Of a DNA stretch of 17,898 nucleotides, positions 1 to 7,561 are shown piece by piece. Source of the DNA: Firmicutes bacterium ZCTH02-B6 (lineage in GTDB: Bacteria > Bacillota > Limnochordia > Limnochordales > ZCTH02-B6); NCBI GenBank assembly GCA_002159155.1, contig LZRQ01000053.1:1-17898 (forward strand), given 5' to 3'. The translations under genes and the position numbers were made by a program. How positions within the stretch are numbered: the first letter of the stretch is position 1; each line of letters begins with the position of its first letter. The notes under the pieces were generated by a model. It made no database searches. It had not been told where the DNA came from and worked only from the letters and a program-made list of their open reading frames with translations.

Positions 1-7
1 GATGTTG

Positions 8-14
8 ACCTCCC
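8..14 (-). promoter_or_regulatory. Ribosome binding site of next operon gene (probably leuD)
   Basis: Reading the minus strand, GGGAGGT lies about 28 bases after the leuC stop codon and 7 bases before the window edge. No start codon is visible in the remaining bases, so the gene starts at or just beyond the edge. The small isopropylmalate dehydratase subunit (leuD) normally follows leuC, which makes it the most likely product; this is inferred from context only. Confidence 0.55.
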
Positions 15-41
15 TAAGACGCCCGGCTCGTCCGAACCGGC

Positions 42-1466
42 TTACGCCGTCACTTCGGTTTTGAATTCCCACTTGCGCACGTCGTAGAAACGGCCCATGA
101 TCGCCGCGGCCGCGGCCATTTCCGGCGAGACCAGATGCGTTCTGCCGCCGCGTCCCTGACGGCCCTCGAAGTTGCGGTTCGAGGTCGACGCGCAGCGCTG
201 GCCGGGCTTCAGGATGTCGGGGTTCATCCCCAGGCACATGGAGCATCCCGCGTCGCGCCACTCGAATCCGGCTTCGATGAAGATTTTATCCAGCCCTTCC
301 TTCTCGGCCTGCTTTTTGACCCACTGAGAGCCGGGCACCACCATCGCCCGCACATGGGGCGCCACCCGGCGGCCTTTCACGATGGCAGCCGCCGCCCGGA
401 GATCGTCGAGGCGCGCATTGGTGCATGAGCCGATGAACACCCGGTCAATGCGGATCTCCTGGATGGGAGTGCCCGGCTCGAGTCCCATGTATTCAAGAGC
501 CCGCGCCGCGGCCTTGCGCTCGTTGGGATCCGCAAACGAGCTCGGATCCGGCACGACGCCCGTCACCGGCACCACTTGCCCGGGGCTCGTGCCCCATGTC
601 ACCATGGGCTCAAGCCGCGTCCCGTCGATCTCAACACGGGCGTCGAAACGGGCGCCGGGATCGGTGGGCAGCTTTTCCCACTCGGCCACCGCCTCCTCAA
701 ACTCCTTGCCCTTGGGAGCGTAGGGGCGGCCTTCCAAGTACTTGAACGTCGTGGCGTCAGGGGCGATCATGCCGGCACGGGCGCCGGCCTCAATGGACAT
801 GTTGCAGATGGTCATCCGCTCTTCCATACTGAAACCGCGGATGCACTTGCCGGTGTACTCGACTACATACCCCGTGGCACCAGCTGTGCCGATCTGCCCG
901 ATGATGCCCAGGATGACATCTTTCGCCGTGACGCCGTAGGGCAGGTCGCCCTTGACGTGGATTTCCATCGTCTTCGGTTTGTGCTGCAGCAGGCACTGGG
1001 TGGCCAGGACGTGCTCGACCTCGCTGGTCCCGATGCCAAAGGCGAGGGCGCCAAAGGCCCCGTGGGTCGAGGTGTGGCTGTCGCCGCACACGATGGTCTT
1101 CCCCGGCTGGGTGAGCCCCAACTGCGGGCCAATGACGTGGACGATGCCCTGGTGGGGGCTAAACAGGTCATACAGGGTAATGCCAAACTCCTGGCAGTTT
1201 TTCGCCAGCGTCTCCATCTGCTTGGCCGCGATCTCGTCGGTCACCGGCAAGCTCCGGTCCCAGGTGGGAACGTTGTGGTCCATGGTGGCAAAGGTCAGGT
1301 CCGGCCGGCGCACCTTGCGCCCGGCCAGCCGGAGCCCCTCAAAGGCTTGCGGTGACGTGACCTCGTGGACCAAGTGCAGGTCGATGTACAAGAGAGCCGG
1401 TTTCCCCGGCTCCTGGTGCACCACGTGGGCGTCCCAGATCTTTTCGAACATCGTGCGGGGCTGCAT
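42..1466 (-). CDS. leuC: 3-isopropylmalate dehydratase large subunit (LeuC)
   Basis: This is the catalytic large subunit of isopropylmalate isomerase, a cytoplasmic aconitase-family enzyme that converts 2-isopropylmalate to 3-isopropylmalate in leucine synthesis. The 474-residue length is normal for bacterial LeuC. Visible family motifs are TMDHNVPT near residue 61, VCGDSHTSTHGAFG near 126, and the three [4Fe-4S] cysteines: C348 in IGSCTNARLDD, then C408 and C411 in AGCSMCLGMNPD. The C-terminal SNRNFEGRQG signature is intact. The ATG start is preceded by GGAGGG at 8-base spacing. It lies 23 bases downstream of leuA in the same operon. The enzyme needs a LeuD partner, expected just past the window edge. 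Nothing in the protein looks damaged. Confidence 0.97.
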   Translation of the reverse strand: MQPRTMFEKIWDAHVVHQEPGKPALLYIDLHLVHEVTSPQAFEGLRLAGRKVRRPDLTFATMDHNVPTWDRSLPVTDEIAAKQMETLAKNCQEFGITLYDLFSPHQGIVHVIGPQLGLTQPGKTIVCGDSHTSTHGAFGALAFGIGTSEVEHVLATQCLLQHKPKTMEIHVKGDLPYGVTAKDVILGIIGQIGTAGATGYVVEYTGKCIRGFSMEERMTICNMSIEAGARAGMIAPDATTFKYLEGRPYAPKGKEFEEAVAEWEKLPTDPGARFDARVEIDGTRLEPMVTWGTSPGQVVPVTGVVPDPSSFADPNERKAAARALEYMGLEPGTPIQEIRIDRVFIGSCTNARLDDLRAAAAIVKGRRVAPHVRAMVVPGSQWVKKQAEKEGLDKIFIEAGFEWRDAGCSMCLGMNPDILKPGQRCASTSNRNFEGRQGRGGRTHLVSPEMAAAAAIMGRFYDVRKWEFKTEVTA

Positions 1467-1489
1467 GGTGATTTCCCTCCAACTTCGTC

Positions 1490-3022
1490 TTATCCGGCCA
1501 TGCTCGGCGCAAATTTTTGCCGGTCGTAGATCAGCTTGTTGAGGGCCTGCAGGTATGCCCTGGCACTGGCCTCGATGATGTCGGTACTGGTGCCCCGGCC
1601 CACAAAGACGCTGCCGTTGTCCCGGATCTGCACCGTGACTTCGCCGAGGGCGTCCTTGCCGCTGGTGACCGCACTGAGGGTATAGCTAACCAGCTGCGTC
1701 TCGATGCCCGTCACCCGGTCGATGGCCCGGTACACCGCGTCTACCGGCCCGTCGCCGATGGCGGCTTCTTCGATGGGCTCGCTGCCCTTGAGGAGACGCA
1801 CGGTGGCCGTCGGGACAGCGGCGGTGCCCGACGTGACGTGCAGGTAGTCCAGGGCGTACAGCTCTGGGATGGTGACCACTTCTTCCTCGACGATGGCCTG
1901 AATGTCCCGGTCGCTGACGTGTTTCTTGCGGTCGCACAGCTCCACAAAGCGCTCGTAGGCCCGCTCGATCTTCTCCTCGCTGAGGTCGTACCCGAGCTCC
2001 TTGAGGCGTACCCGGAAAGCGTGGCGCCCCGAGTGCTTGCCTAGTACCAGCCGGCTTTGCGGCACGCCCACAGACTCAGGCGTCATGATCTCGTAGGTGG
2101 TGCGCTCTTTGAGGAAACCGTCCTGGTGAATGCCCGACTCGTGGGCAAAGGCGTTGTCGCCGACGATGGCCTTGTTGGGCTGGATCTGCATGCCGGTCAA
2201 AGTGCTCACCAGCCGGCTCGTCCGGTAGAGCTGCTCGGTGACGATGCCGGTTTCGACCTGGTAGTGGTCATGGCGGGTACGCAGGGCCATGATGATCTCC
2301 TCAAGGGCCGCGTTCCCCGCCCGCTCGCCGATGCCGTTGATGCAGCCTTCCACCTGGTCCGCACCGGCTTCGATGGCCGCCAGCGAGTTGGCCACCGCGA
2401 GCCCCAGGTCGTCATGGCAGTGTACGCTGATGATGACGCTGTCAATGCCGGGCGTGTTTTCTTTCACGTAGCGAATGAGCGCCGCGTACTCGGCCGGGGT
2501 CGTATAGCCCACCGTGTCGGGGATGTTGATGGTGGTGGCGCCGGCCTCGATGGCGGCAGCAAATATGCGGCACAGGAAGTCCCAGTCGCTGCGGGTTGCG
2601 TCTTCCGCCGAAAATTCCACGTCGTCCACGAAGCCCTTGGCGTAGCGCACGGCGGCCACCGCCATGGCCACCACTTCGTCGGGAGTCTTGCGCAGCTTGT
2701 GGCGCATATGGATGTCGGACGTGGCGATAAAGGTGTGGATCCGCGGGCGCGCCGCCGGCCGCACAGCCTCGGCCGCCTTTTCAATGTCGGTCTTGTTGGC
2801 GCGGGCCAAAGCCGCGATGATGGGCCCCTGCACTTCCCGGGCGATCAGCTGGACCGCCTGTAGGTCGCCCGGGGACGCCACCGGGAAACCGGCCTCGATG
2901 ACGTCGACGCCCAGGCGCGCCAGCTGCCGGGCGATCTCCAGCTTCTCTTGGGCATTGAGATTCACGCCGGGCGACTGCTCACCGTCCCGCAGCGTCGTGT
3001 CGAAAATCCGTATGCGCCGCAT
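1490..3022 (-). CDS. leuA: 2-isopropylmalate synthase (LeuA)
   Basis: This enzyme condenses 2-ketoisovalerate with acetyl-CoA, the committed step of leucine synthesis. At 510 residues it matches the long bacterial LeuA type. The N-terminal TIM barrel begins with FDTTLRDGEQSPG (R12, D13). The metal ligands are visible as H201 and H203 in HCHDDLG and N237 in GERAGNA, and the HESGIHQDG signature lies near residue 294. From about residue 390 there is a C-terminal LeuA dimerisation domain (for example GRGTSTDIIEASARAYLQAL), which in this family carries leucine feedback inhibition. The ATG is preceded by AGGAGG with 8-base spacing. A longer gap of 125 bases separates it from serA, unlike the tight junctions elsewhere in the operon. 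Confidence 0.97.
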   Translation of the reverse strand: MRRIRIFDTTLRDGEQSPGVNLNAQEKLEIARQLARLGVDVIEAGFPVASPGDLQAVQLIAREVQGPIIAALARANKTDIEKAAEAVRPAARPRIHTFIATSDIHMRHKLRKTPDEVVAMAVAAVRYAKGFVDDVEFSAEDATRSDWDFLCRIFAAAIEAGATTINIPDTVGYTTPAEYAALIRYVKENTPGIDSVIISVHCHDDLGLAVANSLAAIEAGADQVEGCINGIGERAGNAALEEIIMALRTRHDHYQVETGIVTEQLYRTSRLVSTLTGMQIQPNKAIVGDNAFAHESGIHQDGFLKERTTYEIMTPESVGVPQSRLVLGKHSGRHAFRVRLKELGYDLSEEKIERAYERFVELCDRKKHVSDRDIQAIVEEEVVTIPELYALDYLHVTSGTAAVPTATVRLLKGSEPIEEAAIGDGPVDAVYRAIDRVTGIETQLVSYTLSAVTSGKDALGEVTVQIRDNGSVFVGRGTSTDIIEASARAYLQALNKLIYDRQKFAPSMAG

Positions 3023-3079
3023 ACCGTCGACCTCCTCGCGTTTCGACTAGCCCAAATCCCCAGCCGATTGGCCATTGTC

Positions 3080-3093
3080 GTCAGTGGACTGAC
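3080..3093. repeat. Dyad in the serA-leuA gap
   Basis: The gap 3023-3147 is the second longest non-coding stretch in the operon after the leader. It contains a perfect inverted repeat, GTCAGT-GG-ACTGAC. This is flanked by two near-identical tracts, TTGGCCATTG at 3068-3077 and TTGCCATTGG at 3097-3106. Just after the serA stop there is also a GC-rich imperfect hairpin near 3108-3126, not followed by a T-run in the operon direction. It could be an attenuating structure, a processing site or an operator for leuA; no known site is recognised. Confidence 0.35.
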
Positions 3094-3147
3094 CTTTTGC
3101 CATTGGCCGGGCCCCTAGCCGGGGTCCAGCCGTGGCGGACCGGTGGG

Positions 3148-4737
3148 TTACCAGTACACCACCCGCGTATCCCACAAGTCCTCGATGCCCGCCAGCCGCT
3201 CCAGCACCTGCGGCGGGATCGGGTCGTCGACGCCCAGCACCATCACCGCCTGCCCGCCCACTTCTTTACGGCCGACCTGCATAAAAGCGATGTTGATGCC
3301 GTGTTCACCCAAAAGCGTCCCGACTTTGCCGATCATGCCGGGCCGGTCCACGTTGCGGGCAACGAACAGGTAACCGGATGTATCCACGTTGACCCGGTAG
3401 CCGTCGATGCCCACCAGGGTCGGTACGTTACGCCCCGTGAGCGTGCCCGCGACCGTGCGGTCGCCCACCTGCCCGTTGCTGCCTTTGAGCGTGATGAGAC
3501 TCTGGTAGTGACCGGCTCCCGGCTCCCGCGTTTCGGACACCTGGATGCCTCGCTCCCGGGCGACGACGGGAGCGTTGACGTAGTTGACCGACTCGTGCAG
3601 GATCGGGTCCAGCATTCCCTTAAGCACCGCCCGGGTCAGGGGCGAGCAGTTCATCTCGGCCAGCTGACCGCTGTAGACGACCTCCAGCCTCCGATGTCCG
3701 CCGCCCACCAACTCCGTGTACATGCGGCCGAGTCGCTCCGCAAGGTCAAGGAACGGCCGCAGCTTTTCCAGCTCCTCCGGCGACAGGGCCGGCAAGTTGA
3801 CCGCGTGGGGCACCGGCTCTCCCTGCAGCGCCCGCAGCACTTCTTTGGCCACGTCGACCGCCACGTTGATCTGGGACTCTACGGTCGACGCTCCCAAGTG
3901 GGGCGTGACCACCACCCGCGGGTGGCCCACCAGCGGGCTGTCCCAAGGAGGCTCGCTGCGAAAGACGTCCAGGGCTGCCCCTGCCACTTTGCCCGACTCC
4001 AGGGCCTCCAGCAGCGCCTCCTCGTCAATGATCCCGCCCCGGGCGCAGTTGATGATCCGCACGCCTGGCTGCATCAGCTCAAACTGCCGGCGGCCGATGA
4101 GGTGCTCCGTGGCCCGGGTGAGCGGCGTGTGCACCGTGATGACGTGCGCCCGCCGGCAAATGTCGTCCACCTCCGCGAGCTCCACACCCAGCTCCTTGGC
4201 CCGCTCGGGAGAGATGTAGGGGTCGTAGGCCAGCACCTGCATCCCCAGAGCGATGGCCCGCCGGGCCACCTGACTGCCGATGCGCCCAAGGCCGATGACG
4301 CCCAGCACCTTGCCCGCGACTTGCATGCCCATAAACTGCTGCCGCTCCCACCTGCGGTCGCGGCTCACCGACGCGTGCGCCTGCGGGATCCAGCGGGCGA
4401 GGGCAAACATCATCGCGATGGTGTGCTCGGCGGTGGCGACCGTGTTGCCCTCCGGGGCGTTGATGACCAGGATGCCCTTGCGGGTCGCCGCGTCGACGTC
4501 GATGTTGTCGACGCCCACGCCGGCCCGGCCGATGACCCGCAGCCGGTCTCCGGCGGCGATCACCGCCGCCGTCACCCGGGTAGCGCTGCGCACGATCAAC
4601 GCATCGTACCCGCCGATGACGTCAATAAGCTGCTCTTGAGAGAGGCCCGTGCGGACGTCCATTTGGGCGTCCCCTTGCCTCAACACCGCCAGGCCTTCCT
4701 CGGAGATCGGGTCCGCAACCAGAATCCTCACTTCCAC
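3148..4737 (-). CDS. serA: D-3-phosphoglycerate dehydrogenase (SerA)
   Basis: This enzyme catalyses NAD-dependent oxidation of 3-phosphoglycerate to phosphohydroxypyruvate, the first step of serine synthesis. The 529-residue protein is the long three-part type. It has a catalytic/NAD-binding region with GLGRIG at 149-154, an acidic D172 at the end of the next strand, and catalytic R233 (NCARGG), E262 and H280 (PHLGAST). An intervening domain spans about 320-450 and an ACT domain runs from about 457 to the end. The start chosen is GTG at 4737, because AGGAGG lies 10 bases upstream. GTG at 4731 would form a GTGA overlap with the upstream stop but sits 16 bases from the same site. Either way it overlaps the aminotransferase gene. 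The reading frame is open much further upstream, but that part is antisense-free shadow inside the aminotransferase gene. In this family the ACT domain often senses serine. Confidence 0.96.
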   Translation of the reverse strand: MEVRILVADPISEEGLAVLRQGDAQMDVRTGLSQEQLIDVIGGYDALIVRSATRVTAAVIAAGDRLRVIGRAGVGVDNIDVDAATRKGILVINAPEGNTVATAEHTIAMMFALARWIPQAHASVSRDRRWERQQFMGMQVAGKVLGVIGLGRIGSQVARRAIALGMQVLAYDPYISPERAKELGVELAEVDDICRRAHVITVHTPLTRATEHLIGRRQFELMQPGVRIINCARGGIIDEEALLEALESGKVAGAALDVFRSEPPWDSPLVGHPRVVVTPHLGASTVESQINVAVDVAKEVLRALQGEPVPHAVNLPALSPEELEKLRPFLDLAERLGRMYTELVGGGHRRLEVVYSGQLAEMNCSPLTRAVLKGMLDPILHESVNYVNAPVVARERGIQVSETREPGAGHYQSLITLKGSNGQVGDRTVAGTLTGRNVPTLVGIDGYRVNVDTSGYLFVARNVDRPGMIGKVGTLLGEHGINIAFMQVGRKEVGGQAVMVLGVDDPIPPQVLERLAGIEDLWDTRVVYW

Positions 4738-5891
4738 TGCGCCCAGACCTCCTGGGCCGCGGCGATCCCGGCGCCCAGCTTGACGGGGAAGCCGCTGGCG
4801 GCCAAGCCTTGCTCGATGGCGGCCAGCGCCGCGATCATGTCGAAGGGGCCCGCGTAGCCCATATGGCCGATGCGGAACACCCGCCCCTTCATCTCGCCCT
4901 GCCCGCCGGCCAGCTCCACGCCAAACCGCTCCCGCACCAGCTTGCGGAACGGCTCCACCTCCAGCCCCGGCGCCCCTTCGACGGCCGTGACCGTGGGCGA
5001 TGCCCACCGCTCGCCGGTCCAAAGCGGCAAGCCCAAGGCGCGGATCCCGGCCCGCACCATGTCCCGCATGAGCCGGTGGCGGGCAAAGGAGTTTTCGAGC
5101 CCTTCCTCGGCCAGCATGGCCAAGGCCTCCTCGAGGGCAAACACCAGCGTCACCGCCGGGGTGTACGGGCTTTCGCCCGCCGCGGCCGCCTTGCGGTACG
5201 CCCGCAGATCCAAGTAGTAGCGGCCGGTAGTCACCCGCTCCAGGCGATCCAGCGCCGCCTGCCCGAGGGCCACGAAGGACAAGCCCGGCGGCACCATGAG
5301 ACACTTTTGCGACCCGGTCACCACCGCGTCTACACCCCATGCGTCCATGGGCAACGGCGCCCCGCCCAGGGCGCTGACGCTGTCCACGATGAGGAGCGCC
5401 CGGTGCCGCTGTCCACTCAACTCCCGCGCCCGGGAGAGGCCCTCAATGTCGTTCATGACGCCCGTGGACGACTCGTTGTGGGTGGCAAAGACCGCCACGA
5501 TGTCCGGGTCCGCGGCCAGCCGGCGCGCCAGCTCCTCAGGTTCGGCGCCTTGGCGCCAGTCGTAATGCCACTCAATGACCTCGGCGCCATAGGCCCGGGC
5601 GATCTGGCCCCAGCGCTCGCCAAACTTGCCGCCCACCAGCACGAGCACTTTTTCCCCCGGCGAAACGAGGTTAACGACGGCGGCCTCCATGGCCGCGGTG
5701 CCCGAGCCGGTGATGAGCATGACCTCACCTTGGGTCTGGAACACGCCCTTAAGCTGGGCTGTGACTTGCTTGTAAAGCTCCCGGAACCCGGCGCCGCGGT
5801 GGTTGACCACCGGTCGTGTCGCCGCCCGCATCACCCTGGGCGGCACCGGCGTTGGTCCGGGGATGCGCAGATGTTGCTGTTCAGATTGCAA
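4728..5891 (-). CDS. Class V aminotransferase, alanine/serine-glyoxylate type
   Basis: This is a PLP-dependent fold-type I aminotransferase of 387 residues, the usual size for the alanine-glyoxylate / serine-pyruvate family. The start PGPTPVPPRV is typical of the family. TGSGTAAMEA near residue 61 forms the phosphate-binding turn, D170 in IVDSVSALGG contacts the PLP ring, K196 in GSQKCLM is the Schiff-base lysine, and R340 in FRIGHMG would bind the substrate carboxylate. The start codon is TTG, supported by GGGGAG eight bases upstream. The stop overlaps the serA start, so the two are translationally coupled. That coupling suggests a role beside SerA in serine or glycine formation, either standing in for phosphoserine aminotransferase or making glycine from glyoxylate. 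The substrate cannot be fixed from sequence. Confidence 0.9.
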   Translation of the reverse strand: MQSEQQHLRIPGPTPVPPRVMRAATRPVVNHRGAGFRELYKQVTAQLKGVFQTQGEVMLITGSGTAAMEAAVVNLVSPGEKVLVLVGGKFGERWGQIARAYGAEVIEWHYDWRQGAEPEELARRLAADPDIVAVFATHNESSTGVMNDIEGLSRARELSGQRHRALLIVDSVSALGGAPLPMDAWGVDAVVTGSQKCLMVPPGLSFVALGQAALDRLERVTTGRYYLDLRAYRKAAAAGESPYTPAVTLVFALEEALAMLAEEGLENSFARHRLMRDMVRAGIRALGLPLWTGERWASPTVTAVEGAPGLEVEPFRKLVRERFGVELAGGQGEMKGRVFRIGHMGYAGPFDMIAALAAIEQGLAASGFPVKLGAGIAAAQEVWAQWK

Positions 5892-5924
5892 GGCTGTTTC
5901 TCCCCATTCTCATCGGGCGGGCGC

Positions 5925-6959
5925 TCACTGTGCGCCGCCCGCTGTGCCTTCGGCAGCCGTCCGCCGCTTGGGCTGAATCCACGGCATCATCGCCCTGAGC
6001 TCGCGGCCGACCCGTTCGATCAGGTGGTTCTTTTCCCGCTCCTTAAGGGCCCAGTAGACCGGCCGGCCCGCCTGGTTTTCCAGCACCCACTCCCGGGCAA
6101 AGCGACCGGAGCGAATCTCTTCGAGGATGCGCTTCATCTCCCGGCGGGTGTCCTCCGTAATGATGCGCTTGCCCGACACGAGGTCGCCGTACTCGGCCGT
6201 ATCGCTGATGGAGTAGCGCATGTAGGAGATGCCGCCCTCATAGATGAGGTCCACGATGAGCTTGAGTTCGTGCAAGCACTCGAAGTAGGCGATCTCTGGC
6301 TGATACCCGGCCTCCACCAGCGTGTCAAAGCCGGCCCGGATGAGCTCGGTGACACCGCCGCACAGCACCACCTGCTCGCCGAAAAGGTCGGTCTCGGTTT
6401 CCTCTTGAAACGTCGTCTCGATGACACCGGCCCGCGTGCAGCCGATGCCGCGGGCGTATGCCAAAGCCCGCTCCTTGGCCTGGCCGCTGGCGTCCTGGTG
6501 AACGGCCAACAGGCCGGGGACGCCTTGGCCCGCCTCAAACATGCGCCGCACCAGGTGGCCCGGGCTCTTGGGCGCGATCATAAACACGTCCACGTTGGGC
6601 GGCGGTACGATCTGGCGAAAATGGATGTTGAAGCCGTGGGAGAAGACGAGCGCCTTGCCCTCGGTCAAGTGCGGCCGGATGTCGTTCTCGTAAATTTGCG
6701 GTTGCACCTGATCCGGCGCCAACATGACGATGACGTCGGCCTGGGAGGCCGCTTCGGCCGCGCTCACGGGCTGCCAGCCGTCGGCGACTGCCAGCCTGTA
6801 GTTGTCGCTGCCCGGCCGGTTGGCGACAATGACCTTAAGGCCACTGTCCCGCAAGTTGAGTGCGTGGGCGTGCCCCTGGCTGCCGTACCCGATGACGGCG
6901 ATGGTCAGATCTTTGAGCACGTCGAGATTGGCATCTTGATCGTAGTAAATAACCGCCAT
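5925..6959 (-). CDS. ilvC: Ketol-acid reductoisomerase (IlvC)
   Basis: This enzyme converts acetolactate and acetohydroxybutyrate to the dihydroxy acids of valine, leucine and isoleucine synthesis. It is the short (class I) form, 344 residues. The nucleotide-binding GYGSQGHAHALNLRDSG covers residues 24-40, H108 lies in SHGFNIHF, and the metal-binding ETDLFGEQ spans 189-196 with D191 and E195. ECLHELK follows near residue 227. The cofactor-selecting loop reads NRPGSDNY (47-54) rather than the more usual LRPGSKSW. The last 15 or so residues are a polar, Ala/Gly-rich tail. The ATG has GGAGGAG 13 bases upstream, a little far. The gene lies 53 bases after ilvN and 33 bases before the aminotransferase. 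Confidence 0.97.
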   Translation of the reverse strand: MAVIYYDQDANLDVLKDLTIAVIGYGSQGHAHALNLRDSGLKVIVANRPGSDNYRLAVADGWQPVSAAEAASQADVIVMLAPDQVQPQIYENDIRPHLTEGKALVFSHGFNIHFRQIVPPPNVDVFMIAPKSPGHLVRRMFEAGQGVPGLLAVHQDASGQAKERALAYARGIGCTRAGVIETTFQEETETDLFGEQVVLCGGVTELIRAGFDTLVEAGYQPEIAYFECLHELKLIVDLIYEGGISYMRYSISDTAEYGDLVSGKRIITEDTRREMKRILEEIRSGRFAREWVLENQAGRPVYWALKEREKNHLIERVGRELRAMMPWIQPKRRTAAEGTAGGAQ

Positions 6960-7012
6960 AATTCCGGGTCCACTCCTCCACTGAGCTTCCTTTTGATGCT
7001 ATCGGCGGACGT

Positions 7013-7561
7013 TCATCCGCCCACGGCCTGCAGTCCAGCCCCCTGGCCCGTGCCGGCGCTCACGGCCCGGGGCCCACGAGCCATGGCCACCCGGCCAGTG
7101 CGCACCAGTTCCTTGATGCCAAAAGGCCTGAGCAGGTCGATCATGGCCTTAACCTTGTCCGTATCGCCGGTGACCTCGATGACCAGCGAGCGGTCGCTGA
7201 CATCGATGACACTGGCGCGGAAGATGTCGACGATCTGCAAGATCTCAGACCGGGTCGACCGGTCCGCGGCGACCTTGATGAGGGCCAGTTCGCGCTCCAC
7301 CATCTCTTGCGGGGACATCTCGGAGATCTTGATCACCTCAATGAGCTTGTGCAGCTGCTTGGTGACCTGCTCGACCTCGCCCTCGTCGCCCACGACCACG
7401 ATGGTCATCCGCGAATAACGCCGATCCTCGGTAGTGCCCACCACGACGCTTTCGATGTTGAAACCGCGCCGGCTGAAAAGACCCGCCACCCGGCTCAGAA
7501 CCCCGGGCCGGTTTTCCACCAGCACCGACAAGGTGTGTTCCCGTTCTCTGCTCACCTGCAT
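7013..7561 (-). CDS. ilvN: Acetolactate synthase regulatory small subunit (IlvN/IlvH)
   Basis: This is the regulatory subunit of acetohydroxyacid synthase; in this family it binds valine or related amino acids and activates the large subunit. The N-terminal ACT domain is clear (HTLSVLVENRPGVLSRVAGL, then RRGFNIESV and SRMTIVV), followed by the second conserved domain to about residue 160 (LVIEVTGD, RPFGIKELVRTGRVAMARG). The protein ends in a Gly/Ala-rich tail. The start chosen is ATG at 7561, giving a TGATG overlap with the ilvB stop and 182 residues. An in-frame ATG at 7573 is possible but abuts its only AAGGG, so it is less likely. Overlap with ilvB implies coupled translation and matched subunit levels. 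Confidence 0.95.
   Translation of the reverse strand: MQVSREREHTLSVLVENRPGVLSRVAGLFSRRGFNIESVVVGTTEDRRYSRMTIVVVGDEGEVEQVTKQLHKLIEVIKISEMSPQEMVERELALIKVAADRSTRSEILQIVDIFRASVIDVSDRSLVIEVTGDTDKVKAMIDLLRPFGIKELVRTGRVAMARGPRAVSAGTGQGAGLQAVGG

Noticed and set aside
3097..4857. Plus-strand open frame of 586 codons
   Set aside because: Antisense to serA and rich in His, Arg and Asp without any domain pattern; an artefact of high GC.
4738..5340. N-terminal extension of SerA to 730 residues
   Set aside because: The extension lies wholly inside the aminotransferase gene in another frame. The homologous SerA sequence begins at the GTG near 4737, next to an AGGAGG site.
4809..7418. Very long plus-strand open frame of 869 codons
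   Set aside because: It runs antisense across serA, the aminotransferase, ilvC and ilvN, all of which have strong family motifs on the minus strand. The product is low-complexity His/Arg/Gly-rich, as expected from high-GC codon bias.
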